This document shows positions 1-14,229 of a stretch of DNA of 64,000 nt, piece after piece. The notes below the pieces were generated by a model that did not search any database, was not told the origin of the DNA, and saw nothing but the letters and a program-made list of their open reading frames with translations. A program made the position numbers and the translations under genes. How positions within the stretch are numbered: the first letter of the stretch is position 1; each line of letters begins with the position of its first letter. The DNA is taken from contig NC_052017.1 in assembly GCF_015832195.1 (NCBI RefSeq), positions 73,905,801 through 73,969,800 on the forward strand, written 5' to 3'. Source of the stretch: Motacilla alba alba. Taxonomy: Eukaryota > Chordata > Aves > Passeriformes > Motacillidae.

Positions 1-152
1 AAAGAAAAAAACAGCTGCACAATGTTAATAATTTTCTTATGCAAAAGAGCCCCAAACTAAATAATTTCTTTTTTTTTTTTCATTGTACAAGACAGTGGAA
101 GCAAACTGAAAATTCCCTTCCTCCATTTCATAATACAGCAGTAGCATGTGGA

Positions 153-183
<31 letters not shown>

Positions 184-230
184 ACCAAACCACAAAACCC
201 TCAAAACAAACAAACAAAACAAACAACAAT
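153..230. repeat. A/C-rich low-complexity tract, (CAAAA)n-like
   Basis: The + strand consists almost only of A and C, with several CAAAA units near 160-180, then CAAA-type units to about 230. Short reading frames on both strands here (Lys/Gln/Thr/Asn-rich on +, Phe/Leu-rich on -) are by-products of this composition and not genes. It could be the decayed tail of a retroelement, but no body of an element is visible next to it. Confidence 0.8.
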
Positions 231-2560
231 CAAACTGACAGTAAAGGACATTATCAACAGAGCTAACAATGTGCCATTCTGTGTGAGCATGAAGCTTCAG
301 GATAAAAAAACAGTTTTAAAAACAAACATTTTTTGCATCAGTTTATTGTGGCTGTAATATCAACATAATTGAAGACAAAGTATTACAGATATATATATCA
401 AATAGAACATAAGTAAGAACTAAACCTCATATTTCTAGAAAATCAAGGAAAAAAAAGTCCAGGTTTTTTTCCTTACTGAATTGAAGAGGGAAATCATAAA
501 ATCACTTCTAGTACATCTTCTGCTCTAGTACCCATGCTCCACCACTCAGCACTTCAAGTTGGAAAGTTACAGCCTCTCTAAAGTTGTAACATAGCCCAAC
601 ACACCCTAGCAACACCTCTCAATAACCAGAAGTAAAAATGTGACATATTTAAAGGAGCTATGAAAATATTACAGGCAAAAAGTTCTCTCCGTGTAGACAC
701 CAGACACAAGTATTACAGTATCTGTGCACTATGTTAATAGCTATTTCCCTGAATACATACCTATTGTCAGAAGGCATTGTTTGAACTGGCCCTGTGTGTT
801 TGCTTATATGAAATGACATATGTCTGAAGCCAGAAGGCTGTTCAGCCAGCAGTGCCCTGTCATGTGTTATGACATATGTGTGCACCCAGGCTATGGAGCC
901 GCCACATTAATGAGGGCTTTTCTGATTTAACAGATGATCTCTCTATTTATATGATACCTATAAAAGAAAATTTTCTGCTTCTTTAAGCCTGCTTGTAATA
1001 GGGAAGCAACAAAAAAACTGAAAGAGTAGAAAGTAAGCTCTTTCTTACTGCTGCCTGCTTCCAAGAAAATGCATGTGATACTTAACATGTCTGAATTTAA
1101 TTCAACAACTCTCTAATTATGGTTTCCTAAGAGATGCCATTTATATGGTACTCTGCCATTTTCTGAAGTGATGCAGTTAAAAAGTTAAGTGTCTTGCAGA
1201 AAGTTCTGGTAATGCAGGAGCTGCGTGAGCTAATCATATGCAATTTTATCACTGCTATGGAAATATACATCAGTGCTGTTAAAGTACTGCAGAGAATATT
1301 TATTAGGTAAGCAATGACTGAAACAAAAGAGAACATTCTGGATTTAAATATGGGTACTTTCTCCTATCTTTTTGAAACAAACTTAACCAAACAAGAGTAA
1401 TTCTTAACAGTTAACAATGTAATTTAAAAGTAACAAAATCAAGGGGAAGCACTTATAGCACCTATTAGGAGCTGCATACACCAATAATCATGTGCAGCTT
1501 CCAGCTGTAAAGTAATTAACACACCCATAAACCATTTTTTCTACAAAATGATTTAGTCTTCAATGTACTAATTAATTATTTGGAAGAGAGTAGAAAAAGC
1601 ACCTGTTGGTATGTTAACTGCTGAAAGAAAAGAGTTAAAAGTGGAAGAATAGTGAAGCAGATAGTAAATTTGCTCAAGTGACTTGGCAGATGGGAATGGC
1701 TAAGAATACTAGGGTAGGAAAACTCCACTTCTTATGCCTAGTGTCGTTCATCCTCTGCCTGTTTTGAGAAGTAGGATTCCTGTATACAGATATTACACTC
1801 TCACATCCTCCTGCTAGAAGAGAAAAAGATCATGAAAGCACAGCCTTGTGCTAAACTGCATGTGCACAAAGCTCTTGATTTATTGCAGACCTTCGCAGGT
1901 ATGAGATCCATATCGGCACAATTTTGGACACACAATCTGGAAGTGCTGCCTTTAACATCAAGAGGCATCATAGAGAAATCAAGGTCACATCTAAGTTCAG
2001 TATCATTAATTTTTTATTAAATATTTTTTAAAAGAATAATGAAAGAGATTTCCCAAGAAAGTCTTATATATATCAAATCAAATGCATGGGTTGAGTGGTA
2101 TCACAAGACCCTATTGGAGACGAAGTAAAGGACAATTCAGGAGAAAATGGGAAAAGAAGAAATAAAATGAGTGTCAAACTAATGTTGATTGGTTTGAGAT
2201 TTCTTGGTTTTTACTTTTGCTATAACTTTTGCTATGTATTTTTTTCATGCTCTCACTTAGTGCAAGTGGCAAAATTTTAGAGTCAAGTTTCAATAGCTGT
2301 GGAAATTTTTACTTCAACAAGAAATTAAATGCTGAACATGCTGAAATTAAGATATTCATTGTCCCATGTATCTTATGAGTAGCCAAGACCTTTTCCAGGG
2401 CAAATCCATTGATTTAAAATAAATTATTCAACACTTTAAATTGTTTCAGTTGGTTAATTATTGTGACAGTTATAAGTGTTTGCTTCAACTACATTTGAAT
2501 ATATTCAGTTCAGAGTCCAGCTATCGTATTTTCTTATATTTTTCCATGGTAAAGGGTACA
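231..2560. other. Unique AT-rich DNA, no feature recognised
   Basis: I see no repeat family, exon-like open frame or RNA gene here. Reading frames stay at or below about 75 codons and show no familiar protein motif. Confidence 0.6.
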
Positions 2561-2564
2561 GAAA

Positions 2565-2936
2565 ACTGGGATTGTTCAGGATGGAAAAGCAAGGGCTTAT
2601 AAATACCTTATTGATGTCTATATGTCCCCACATGTAGGAAGGGGGTAAGGACAAGAGAGATGTACTCTTTTCCTTGTGTCTGGTGACAGGAGCATGGATG
2701 GAAAGAGCATGAATAGAAAAACATGAAATTTCCTCTGAACAGTAAATACAACTTCGTTGCTGTGACAGCAGTCAAACACTGAGAGAGGTTATGGAGCTCC
2801 ATTCTTGGAGACACCCAAAATCCAACTAAACACTGTCTCTGGCAATCTCTGTAGCTGACTCTGGTCAGATAGGAAAATGTTGGGCTATATGAAACTCCAG
2901 AGATCTCTTTCAACCTAAATGATTCTGTGATTTTAT
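2565..2936 (+). mobile_element. CR1 LINE, old 3'-end fragment
   Basis: The order of landmarks matches the last few hundred bases of avian CR1. A degraded block at the 'TATAAATACCT' landmark (about 2597) comes first. A remnant of the 'ACTCTTTTC...GTGACAGGA' segment follows (about 2664-2690), then 'GAAATTTCCTCTGAACA' (about 2725), and 'GAGAGGTTATGGAGCTCC' (about 2783), where the element usually has GAGAGGTTGTGGAG. It ends with 'CAACCTAAATGATTCTGTGA', a single copy of the terminal repeat, near 2932. Many substitutions and small deletions mark it as an old, 5'-truncated insertion. No ORF2 frame survives. The identification rests on recalled family sequence, not an alignment. Confidence 0.85.
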
Positions 2937-3035
2937 TAAATAGTTTTGAAACCAAATGAAACTACAATCATGACTACATGGTTTACATGCCCCATAGCAG
3001 GAATTTCCTAGTCTCTGATTGTCTAGTGAGGTGGT

Positions 3036-3149
3036 AGAAGAAGAGGAAAAGGAGAAAACAGAGAGAGAAAATGAGGAAAAGTATGAGTTAGGAAGGAACA
3101 AGGAAAAGTATAAGAGAGGAAAGAAATTGACAAGAAGAAATAGTGTAGA
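3036..3149 (+). repeat. Purine-rich (GA-rich) tract
   Basis: About 110 bases of the + strand are predominantly A and G, in imperfect GGAAAAG/GAGAGAG-like units with scattered T and C interruptions. It lies about 100 bases after the CR1 tail. The minus-strand Ser/Phe-rich reading frame across it is compositional. Confidence 0.7.
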
Positions 3150-6100
3150 AACTTCTAGCAAAGACTTCTTTAATTGTACTGTGTGATGCTTAAACAAGAC
3201 AAGTGAGAGTAATCAGGAAAAGCAGGTTGGGAACTGAGTATTTTGGAAAAGACAACAGAAATTTTTCAACACATACGCCTCAAGTCCCAGAATAGGCTGT
3301 TATAGACCCTTATGCTTCTAGCTCCTGCAGAGATAAACCTCTTTCTCCTTACTAACAGTGGTTTGGTCTCTACATGAAGAAACACAGATGGCACCACATC
3401 CTGTCTTTAAAATTAAGGGCAGAATATAAAGCTGACAGCCATCTTCAGAGAAGAAAATACCACCTTCTTCTCTCCACAGATATGCAGACAAGACAAATAG
3501 AGAGGGATAATAAGAGGGATAGTGGAACTGATATAATCACTGACATTATAAACATCCTTTTTCAGTACATTCTCATTTTTCAGCACCTCTAATTCACATC
3601 GTTTAAGAGTGAAAGTTTTAAAATAACATAAAAGAACAATAATTTCTGTGGTGTACCACTGACTGTATTTTGATTAAATCTGAGTGTAAAGGTATATAAC
3701 TACCAACACAGGATAAAGGAGATCACAAGCTGTGGGTCCTCATTAAAAGTGAGAGTCTGCCTGGTTTCTTCCTGATATGTTGATGAAGGAATCGAGCATT
3801 TTTACCAGCACATTTCCAAAGTCTGCTTAGGTGGTAGGAAACACCTTTCATAGATTTTGAAAATAATTTGTTTGATTAATGAGGCATGAAGATAGTTATT
3901 CATCCCTTATTTTCCCCTTCCCCTCCTTGTTTTATCAGTGAATTCATCATTGAATTTGAAGCGAAAAAGATTTATTATGTATGTTACATTATGCTAAGTT
4001 CTTATTAAAACCTTACTGCTGTTTTCATGCAGATGAATAGCTATATTGTTGTTAATAGATATATTAATCTAGCCATGAGTTTCAAGGAGCCACAGTACAA
4101 GCCTCTTTCTGACAAAGGTCTACCTTACACAATTGCAAAGAAGCTAATACAAATGCCTGAGTCAGTAAATAACTTGCATCTTCTTGTTTTTGAGTCAAAT
4201 GGGTTTTCCAAGGACAGTTTATTTATGCATAAGCTAAATTTTTAATAGTAGGAAATATCCAAGGTTAGCTACAGATACCTGAATGTCATGACCAAATAAG
4301 CCATGAGACATACGTTGAGTATAAATCTGCTGAACGCAAATTTATTTGTAGTATCCTGAAAACTATAAGTTAAATGAAAAATGTAAGATGTACATAATGA
4401 TGTATTCACATTCATGTATTCACAGTAGCATTCTTTCCTTTGTTTTTGTGTGGTTGGACTACATCATTAAACAGAGAAACACAAGATATCAGGTTGAAGG
4501 CTGAGGTACATACCACAAAGGGCAAAGCTCCAGTGTACTGTAAACATCTCAGTAAACAAAACTCTTGATGAAAAATTCTGGATATCACAGGCTGCAATAT
4601 GAAAAAAACAGATCCATAATAGAGTGAGTAGTTTGACACAGCTTGAATATGTTCTGAATATTTTCTTTACATTATGCATGTTTTACTGTTTATGACAATA
4701 TACTAAACCATAAACAATACAAAGAGAACAAATAAAAAAAAATCCAAACCTCTTTCATGTTAATTTTTAGAAAATATTTTAAAATTTGACTGCTCTTTAA
4801 TGGCTTTGCTGACATTTCTTTTATATTTTTCTGATTTTTTAATGGCAAAATGAAGCCATATAATGTATTAATTAAAAAAAAAATCCAAACCTACAATTTG
4901 TTGTTCATCAAGCAGCCCTGCTCTTCTATATTCACATATGTCATAGCTGAATGTTAGAAGATGGCTTTATAGGCATATTAATTAGAGAGAACTAATTTCA
5001 ACAATCCAACAGAAAAAAAGATGAAAGTTATTACCTAATGAGAACATGAGTAGAAATTTCTTAAATCATGCCATATTATATGTTACATTAGAGTCTTACT
5101 TTAAAGGTTACTTCCTAGCTAGAAAATATATAATTGCTCCATCTGCCAACCCTAAAGCATTGCAGTACTGTCAAAAGTGCCATATGTGGAAAAGTCAGTC
5201 TGTTGGTCTGTTTATCTAATATATATATATCCTGTAGAACCTGTGAAATCAAATGGTAACATCTCTCAACAGATCTCAAAATACATAGTGAATGTTTGTT
5301 TTTCTTTTTTCCCTTTTAAATAAGTGCAGGTGATATGGAATTGTTAGAATAAGCTAATCAACTTTGTTGTTGCATCCAGGAGGACAAGTGGATTCTGCTC
5401 ATCACTATAGAATTTGGGTTTTCTGAAGAGATACACACACTGAAAAAAAGTAATTGCAAATTTATATTTTTAAAGCACCATGAGGTTTGGATAAAATAAT
5501 CTATGCCTTTTATTTCTATCTTGTAAACATCTGGATGGAAAATTTGAAATTTATGAAGTTAATATTGGAAACTGGTAACAAAGACTGTTTGTATGGCAAG
5601 GATGGACTGAACAGAAATGTTAACTTTACTTGTTCTTTGGTAACAAACAATGGATAAGGAGCTTTATGTTCATTTTTTTGTTGTCCTGAATACATGCTAG
5701 TTACCAAGTGAGCAACACCAATTCACACTCTGAGGGAAAGAATTTCAATTTTTGATTCTAGATTCCACTAATTAGGGAGCTGGGCGGTACCCCAAAAAGG
5801 CTGTTTCCTCTATTATCAACACTTTACACTATTTTCACATTTTTATAAAATAAGGCCTCAGCATTCACTGCTCATTTGAGCCTGGATTCCATTTTGAGGA
5901 GGTGGTCTGTGAGACAGTACTTCCATCACCAGGATTACTTGTCCCCCAGTTACTGCTCAGTTCTGCTGACTTCATTCCTGGTGGCTATCATCCAGACTGC
6001 CTATTAATCTTGGGATTGTCTTCCCTTTTCCATAAAACAAAAGATTAGCCAAATATGTAATGATCACAGTGCAATTAGTTATCATAACTGTCCAGCTAAA

Positions 6101-6430
6101 TCTGCTGATTAACAACTGAAAAGTTTGCAAAGTTTGATTCAAATCTTGAGGGTCTCAACATCATTTTAGTGTACAAGAGAATACAAAGTAATAAGTAATT
6201 ACTATCTGAAAGCATGATATATTTCTTAGATTTTTCATCCAGCTTTACTGTAAACCAATTATTAGAACAAAGTTGTATTTGCAGAAAGGAGTTCTGTTTC
6301 CAGTCTTTACTCTGGGGGTGGAAGGAAAAGGAAGGAAAAAAAAAAGATTTGATAAAGTTTCCAGAACTTCTACTCTAAGTAGCTGCTTTTCTGTGATTAC
6401 GATGTCTTTTCCTTAAATACAACCATTACA
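3150..6430. other. Unique AT-rich DNA, no feature recognised
   Basis: The stretch is AT-rich with a few short homopolymers and no recognisable repeat family. A 72-codon + frame at 4027-4245 and a 75-codon minus frame at 4412-4639 show no known motif and no flanking splice or promoter signals that I could defend. Confidence 0.55.
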
Positions 6431-6437
6431 GAAACGC

Positions 6438-6486
6438 GATGTCATTTATTGACATCATGTAATGCTGCATTATAAGTTATAATGCA
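6438..6486. repeat. Two adjacent perfect inverted repeats
   Basis: The first has 7-bp arms, GATGTCA at 6438-6444 and TGACATC at 6450-6456, around a 5-nt spacer. The second has 10-bp arms, TGCATTATAA at 6466-6475 and TTATAATGCA at 6477-6486, around a single G. The arms are perfect in both. The role is unknown. Dimeric binding sites or a small cruciform are possible, and chance is not excluded in AT-rich DNA, although a 10-bp perfect arm with a 1-nt loop is uncommon. Confidence 0.85.
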
Positions 6487-6489
6487 ATA

Positions 6490-9400
6490 AAGCTATTCAC
6501 TCAACACAAATATTACCTTCCTTAAAAGAAGGCTTATAACCTAAGGCAACAAGTTAATACATATTTGCCCTGCTAATATATTTACAAGCCATTTCAACTA
6601 CTTTGTTCATGCATGAGAGAGTCATCTGAATAATAACTTTGTTTAGAATGACATTATGAAAAATGCTCAGTTAGAATCAAAGCACTTTTAGAAGACATTG
6701 AAAATAGAATCAACTCTAAAATTTTACAAGACTGTCTCCAAAGCAGGAAAAAAAAAGGCAGGTGATTGTTTAAAGTTTCCTTTCTTTCTTCTGTTAATTC
6801 ATTCCTTTCAGCCATCTCTCCATCTTTACAAGCTGGTGGGGGTGGTATGGGTAGCTATGAATCAAAAGTTTTAATATCAGTATGAATAAAAGTCCACCAC
6901 TGCCCTGTGGTTCCTAGGCTCTACCCAAAATGGACATCTGCAGTCCATGCCAGTAGATAATCCCCTGGGTCCTCTGAGAAATCAGAGTAAGTACAAAAAA
7001 ATTTGTGCTTGGTGTTCATTCCAGTGTGTATTTTTTCTGGTGAACACCTATTGCATAGGTATTGCACTTGCTAGAGGACTTCAACTAAGAATGCACATAT
7101 GACTATTACGTGGTGCTAAATCAAAAGATGCATGAAATAAAGGAGCAATATTCCCTTGATTTGCTTACCATTCTTTTACATCCATTCCAATAACATTGTA
7201 ATTAGAGAAGAAATTCTGCATTACAAACTGACTGAAGAAGTATTTGTGAGACAATTTCATAGATTTATATTTTATAATTTTCCATAAAAGTTATCGATGC
7301 AAATGCACACATGCCTACACATATAGAGAGGAACAATCTTAATTCTTTGACAGTATAGGGAAAATTTTTCCACTGTCCAGTTATCAGAGAGTATCTTCCT
7401 ACTTCTGCTTTTTAATGCATCTGTCCATTTTCCCCATAGCACAGACCAACTTTTCATAGGTATTAGAGATGCTGTATGATTATGAAAAATAAACAAGCAT
7501 TTTCAGAACATTCATAGTGTTAATGGTGTATCATGGTCTATTTTCTGTTCCAGGCACTATTTACCAAAGGGTAGAAAGACTGATTTTCTTTTTTTTTTCT
7601 TCCCCCAGGCCTATTGTTTTTTCCTCCCCAAACACAATTATGATTTGTTGTCAATCTTGGTCTAGAAACGTTAAAGCTCAATTACATGAAGGGCATCTGG
7701 TCCATTCTCTCATCCATTTTGTGATCAACTACATAATCCCTTACCAGTATAACCAACAGGAATGCATTTTTCAGTGTACAACTAATACATCTCCCATAGA
7801 AAATATGTTGTTTAGAGCAAAGATTTTATTCTGAAGTCAGAAAAGACAAACAGGAACCTCTGAGTAATACTTTGGAAGTGACACAGTGTGACTGTAGAAA
7901 TAGAAAAGAAAACATCAGAAATTCAAACATTCTGTTTTGTACCATTCACATGCAAATATACAGTGAGACAAACAGAGAGAGTTATATCACAATGAAGACC
8001 GTGATTTCCCTCAAATACAAAAATCTGTTGGTTTAATAAAACAAAAAATAAAGGAGAGGTTTGGATGGCATCAAAAAAGTCCTTTTTATCAACTTCTTGT
8101 AATTTCTAATGGGTCATATATTACAAGGCCTATCAATTTTTTTATTTCTCTAAAATTAAAACATCTTGTGCCTTTTCCCGCTCTGGTGACAACATTTCAT
8201 TTCCTTTGAGATGTGACTTATTCTATTCTCATCTCTCCTAACACGTCTTCCAATCTAGATTTTGATAAATTATCAAAAGGAAAAATATAAAAACAATTGC
8301 ATAGAGTAAAACTTGGGGAATAGAATGAAGAGACAGATACTGCTGCTGACTCTAACAAGACGAGCATAAGCAAAACATTAAAAACTCATAAGATACAGCT
8401 AAAATCAAACATTTCTCCCATACACAAAGAGGAGGCTTACCAAATCAAGATCAAGCATTACAGTGACAGGAACTGGTAAAAAACATTTTAGTCAGCTTGC
8501 ACATCTGGGATGTGCAGACTGCTAGCCAGAATTTACACGTAGTTCACCCACCTGTCTAAGCTCATATCCTTCCTGAGTGGTTCTGGTTTGTTTCTCAAGA
8601 ACAAAGCTTTTTCACTGTCAGGGCTCAGAAGTGTCTCAGCAGCTAAATTTTTGGTGAGTATCAATTCCTTCCTCCTTCTGTTGTGTGGACTTTCCGGCAA
8701 ATTCTTCTAGGGAAGAGAGAAGTAATTAGAGAACTTTACTAGTTGTGTCCTTGCTACCTTTTTCTGTTAAGTGAGTCCTCGAGGAAAGAGCAGGGAGATT
8801 TTCATTTGATTCCTTGTTTTACAAAGACAATGTGCAAAAAGAAACAGGCAGAACATATTTATGTTTTCCCAATCTTCTCACATTTTCCATGAGGAAAGAA
8901 GAAACAAAACAATCAGGCCCACAGACACTGGGCTGTTTCCAAACTGTGACAGAAGCTGTTCCCCCGTCTCTCTAAAAATATGTGCAAATCCTACCTGTTG
9001 CTTTGGTTTGCCCCCTACATAAATTTCCCATACTATGAAGAAATAAGATCAATAATTAGGCCTCATTTTTCTTTACTTTTCAGAGAAAGAGAGGGAAGAA
9101 GCAGCCCTCAGCAGTAGAGCAGAGATCAGCTTTAGATTTCTGCAAAAATTTTGGTGATCAAAATAGATTCATGGAAGAAATTTATCGCTTCATGCCCCTA
9201 AGTATGCCACAGATGTGGTCCTGCAATAGGCACCAGGACCCCTCCCCTCCTTCAACCAAATCTCAGATACAATCCTTCCTCCTCAGACAATCCAAAAGAA
9301 GTCATGGCAGAGTTAGAAACCATTTATTCTTTGGAATAGATTGAGAAAGAATAATTCTCATACTTCCCCTGTCAGGGGGAAGTAAAAAAAAATTACTTTA

Positions 9401-12400
9401 TTACTCTAGTGGCAGGACCATTCAAATACATTTTAACCCATTAAGATAAGACATCATCATCCAGAAGAACACCTTTTTTACCTTTATTGTCTAGTGACTG
9501 CAGTCTGCATTACAAACTTGCAGGGAAAAGCTGCCATAACAAATGGGATTTTTCAGGTTTTGACTTACACTTATGCTCCTACTAAACATAGGGCAATATT
9601 TCTTTCATAAATAAAGTAAACCTAAATAATTGAAGACCTGTTTTTTAGAACAAGGTTTCCTCAAGGCTATCTTCTAAATTTTGTGTGCATGAAGAACATT
9701 TCTCTGGTATTTTCAAGTCAAAATATTTTTCCTAAAAGTATTTTAATAAAAATTTACTTTTTTAAAAGCAGTATTATTTAAAGACAAAGTAAGGCTAAAG
9801 AGACTTATTGCTAATCAAGAAAAATCTAGATTAGTGAGATGAACATCAGGTAAGTGTAAATTGTCTACTTCAACATTGTACTTGTGTCCACAAATTTAAT
9901 TTTAATGACTTTCCCTCCTCTTTTCCGAAAAAAATAATTGTGGCATTTTGAAACTTCTAATGAAGTCTTAATAATGGAAAAAAATGCTAATCTTTCTTTA
10001 GAGGAAGTAAATACATAAATGAGTTAGTTTAATATATGTGGTTTACCATATCATCTAGTATTCCCTCCCACCAAGGTTTTATTACACAATGTCAAGTCAT
10101 CATGAAGTCAAAAATGTTCATGAATGAGAGAAAGCTCGAATATGGATTGTCTGCAAGGCAATAATTTAATACCCCTGTGTGTGTCATTATGATAATTCTT
10201 CAGATATATAATTACATTGTACTTTATTCCATATTATTTTATGTAATTCTTGCAGAAGAAAGACTGTACTTGGTTAATGATCAGATAGTCCCATTCAGCT
10301 CTATTCTTGTGTGAAGGATCAGTTACTGCACAGTATTCAACCACTGTTCTGGGGTTCTAGCAAACACAGAATTGCTAGTTTTTTCATTATTTTTTCTACA
10401 AGGATTATCCATATAACAGGAGTGCATTTAATAAAATTTTTAACATCATTGTTTTATTTGTGAGTTAGTAAAGTTATATAGACAAGGGAACAACACTATA
10501 AAATCAAACAATTTACTATATTCACATAGCAAATGTAAGAGATGCAGAACATAACTTTCCAGATTGACTTGCATTTTTTAGATTCATGTATTTAAAATGC
10601 TTTGAATTCTGTTGTATTTATCAGTTCCTCCAAACTAAGCAGTCAGAAAATTAGTAATACACAGCTATAAATTGGCTTTGTGTTACTGAATGTCACAGAC
10701 TATTTGACAGTGGTGTAGACAGACATGAAGATCAGTAATGAACTATTTAACTGGACAGTCTTCTTTTTCTATGCTTGCCACTGTAAGAGGCTAAGTTATG
10801 CACCTGTGTTCCTTCCAAATTCTGAAATAAGAAGGAGCTATGAGACTGTGCCACTCAGGATTGCTTTGCTCTCATCTGAGCCTTGGGAAAAATTGCTTTC
10901 CTTGTATCACTGGTAGCTAAAATCTTCTTTACACTCCAGGACACTTGTTGTTAGGCATGGCAAAGTTGTTCCTGAAACATGAGAGAATCTGAATTTATGT
11001 AAAACAAAATTTTCGACTGCTTTTTCTGTTGTGTATCTACCAAGATCCCAATATTTTCTGTGAGTAGTTCATACCAAATAAACTTGCCATAGTGAATTTT
11101 CAAATACAGGAAATTACAGAGCAAGCAATGTCGAAGTCCAAAAGAATTTCTGATTTTAGGTGAAAGGCCAGTATAAAACCAAGCAAGGGTGAAATGTCCT
11201 CTGGCTTGGAATTGACCTTTTATAATGTTTTATAATGTTTCTTTGAAGGTGGAATAAAGACAAAGCTTGACACCAAATTCATATTAAAGGGATTCGCATA
11301 GAGAAAATGGGACATCAGACTCTCTAAGTTCCAGTGATTAGATGACAATACAATTTATTTTAAGAGTAAACTAAAATTTCTGAATATTTCCTATAAATTC
11401 AATTCTAATAGAAAATACTATTAAATTAAATATTTGAATAATTTTATTTCCAGGCTGAACTGAAATATTTTTCCTCAATTTGGAACTGAACTGAAACAAT
11501 AATTTTGATGTATATATTGAAACTTTCGGCAAACAAAAGATTAGATTATTTTCTTTCCTTTTTTTTTTACATATTCAGAATAGATATTTTAAAAAATATT
11601 ATTTGTTCTGTTAGGGATTTATTCAACAAATGGATCATTTGCAGTTGTTAAGGACTTCAGGACAGCAACAAATAGCAGACCCTTCCCATGCCTTGTTTTA
11701 TGATCTTCACTTTGCAACATATATCAGCAGTCCATCACTTGCATGTCCATACATGCTTCAGCATCATGACTCTGTTGTTCACTGTTCTGTTGATTGGAGC
11801 ATGAACTCTTTAGAAAATTAAATTTTGTATCCATCTGATACCAGCACTTGCTATATAGTTACACACCTCAATAGATCCAAGGAGAGTGCTGTCCGTATTT
11901 TTCAGGTTCTCTATGTTACATACAGAATTAGTAGAAGGAGAATAGAAAATATTTCTCATTAGTCCCATAACAACAGCTGCACTGAGGAAATTCTTACTGC
12001 CAGGGAAGCACAGCACTGCAGTCTCTTCCCACCTTCTTATCTGCATATGACAGTGCTAGGGTATTTGGAAAGAAATTGAAATGACCTGCTAGAAATGCAA
12101 ATGTTGTGTAAGCTCTTACATCGCCACAAAAATGTGAGATTAAATCCTTTCACCAGCTGTTCCACACTGTCAGATGACCCTTCCCATTATAAAATGTGGT
12201 CTTTTTGAAATTTATTGAAGTGGTGCTGGATGAACCAAATCAATTTCATCTGTAACAGCTAAAAATAAGTTGGTATGGTTCTCTGATTTATACAGACCAT
12301 TGTTTTGATCATTCCTTCTCCTATAGGAACTATCAAGGTAAAAATGCAAAAAAATAATCCTGTATTCAGAACAAAACTGAGTGCATTTTCTCCACTGAAA

Positions 12401-13800
12401 GTTAAAGGAAAGCTGAGCATTAAAAACAAGCAAAAAGCAGTGTATTTCCTTTTGAGAGAATGCTTTAAATAATTTTATTTCAATATATTTTAGTAAAATG
12501 CCCACTAGTAAGTTTACAAAAAGAGAAAAAGTCTCCTGGGCAATTACCATTTTTGCCATTCCTGTGATATTTCCCTTTTACTACTTTAGTGATTGATATG
12601 GAAGAATGCACTCAGTCTACACATTTTTATTCATATGTTGCTATGAGAGGAAAAGATAGACTATGACAGACAAATGACTTCTTATTGCAGGTCCTGAAGT
12701 GCACAAAATCCAGTCTTGTTCCTAATGTGATGACAGGAAATGACCTCCATCTAGTTGCTCCTACTCATCTTTTCCAATATATCTTTGAAGAACCATGCAA
12801 GAATATTTAACATTACTCAGACCTTTACCATGCAGGATACTCTTCTCATCTAGATTGGTTGTATCACTTAATGTACTGGAGGCCCTCTGTAACAATCACA
12901 TCCATAAACGCACGGGAGTCTGAAGAAAGTAATTATTCTGAGAGATCGCAGGCAAAGCTGAAAGTCAAGGAAATTATTTATTTTTTGCATTGTGAAAACA
13001 AAAATACTGGTCTTTCAGAATCTTAGTCTGAAAGTAAAAAAAAAAAAAAAATCCAATATCCCATCAGATAAAAATAAAATATATTCAATACAATGCACAA
13101 GTGTACACCTTAAGGCAGAAGGAAAAGAATATAACATATCTCTTGATTTGTGATGAGCTATTTTGGAAAAAATACATAGCACTACATTTCAGAAGAACAT
13201 TTGTTTTCATAAATAATAAACCATGGTAGTTTCTAGTTTTTTGGGTTTTGCTTCAGTATTTCAGTTTATTTTTTTAATAATTTATAGTAAGTTCTTGCTT
13301 AGGTCATTAGTTGACATTAGTTTTTGCTTGACATTATTCTACATATTTGTAAAAACTATTTCATAGTTCACTTAACAGGAAAAATTTTAAAATCCATTAG
13401 AATCCATTAAACTGTACTGAGTGTCAGATGAAGATTTTGAAGTGCTTGAAAAGTTCCTTGATTTAGAGATGGGATTTTCAATACTGTAAGTGAATTAAAA
13501 GCACAAGATTTCATTAATGTATTTTTAAAGTTCTGTGTAATTTTCTGCTCCTTATGAAACATAACATTAAAATTTTCCAAATTTATAGAACTTACAAAAC
13601 TTACTGGTCCAGAGTGGTTTGCACAAAGTCAGTCACTATCTGATTGTGAAATATCTTACATCTTATTACAGGCAAAAGACAGATAAGCACATGGGTGAGC
13701 CTAAGAAGGCATTGTTAATTAAAAAGAAAAAAAAAAAAGTAAGTCTAATATACCCAAACTGTTAATTACGACAAACAAACTTTACTAATATAACAGTTAA
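6490..13800. other. Unique AT-rich DNA, no feature recognised
   Basis: Seven kilobases without a repeat family or gene that I can name. Only short homopolymers (for example poly-A near 13037-13053) and small duplications (ATAATGTTT twice near 11222-11241) stand out. The longest reading frames are 105 codons on + (7517-7834) and 115 codons on - (12212-12559). Neither has a recognised domain or supporting signals. Confidence 0.55.
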
Positions 13801-13802
13801 AA

Positions 13803-14225
13803 GTGACATGGCAAGAACCTCCTCACTGTCCTACTGTTGCCCTCTCCCTTAGTGTTAGGGCTCACCCCTTAGGCATTCCTCTGGGTGTTCAGGTGAACAG
13901 TTTCATTCTCCCTTGGGAGAAGAGGAAGATTACAAGCTTTCATGATCAGGGCTTCAATAAGAGGACTCTGATGCTCATGAAGGGGTTTTTTTCCATGTCA
14001 GTTTTAGGCCCATTTAAGTTTATTTTCATTCATTTCCTCTGCACAGCCTATATCCCTGTCACTATCTCACATCCCTACTGTGCCCTGGGGAGGTAAGAGC
14101 CACTCACCTGCAGGCAGCCAAGTCAGCCAGCAACACCTGGAGCTGAACTGGGACAAGGACAACCCCACAGAGTACAGACCCGCTTCCCAAAAGCACCCTG
14201 GGACTGGAGGTCTTCTGTAAATAGT
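13803..14225. other. GC-richer patch of unknown origin
   Basis: Base composition rises clearly above the flanks, with segments such as 'CACCTGCAGGCAGCCAAG' (about 14105) and 'CACCCTGGGACTGGAGG' (about 14193). A 97-codon + frame (13803-14096) and a 62-codon minus frame (14067-14255) overlap it without known motifs. It could be a decayed LTR or other repeat, a lost exon or a regulatory element. I cannot choose between these from sequence alone. Confidence 0.35.
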
Positions 14226-14229
14226 GTCA

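Noticed and set aside
12212..12559. 115-codon minus frame, considered as a small gene
   Set aside because: No recognised domain, no coding-like bias and no conserved motif. Frames of this length occur by chance in AT-rich DNA.
13803..14096. 97-codon frame in a GC-richer patch, considered as an exon
   Set aside because: No recognised motif, and composition alone does not separate it from a decayed repeat.
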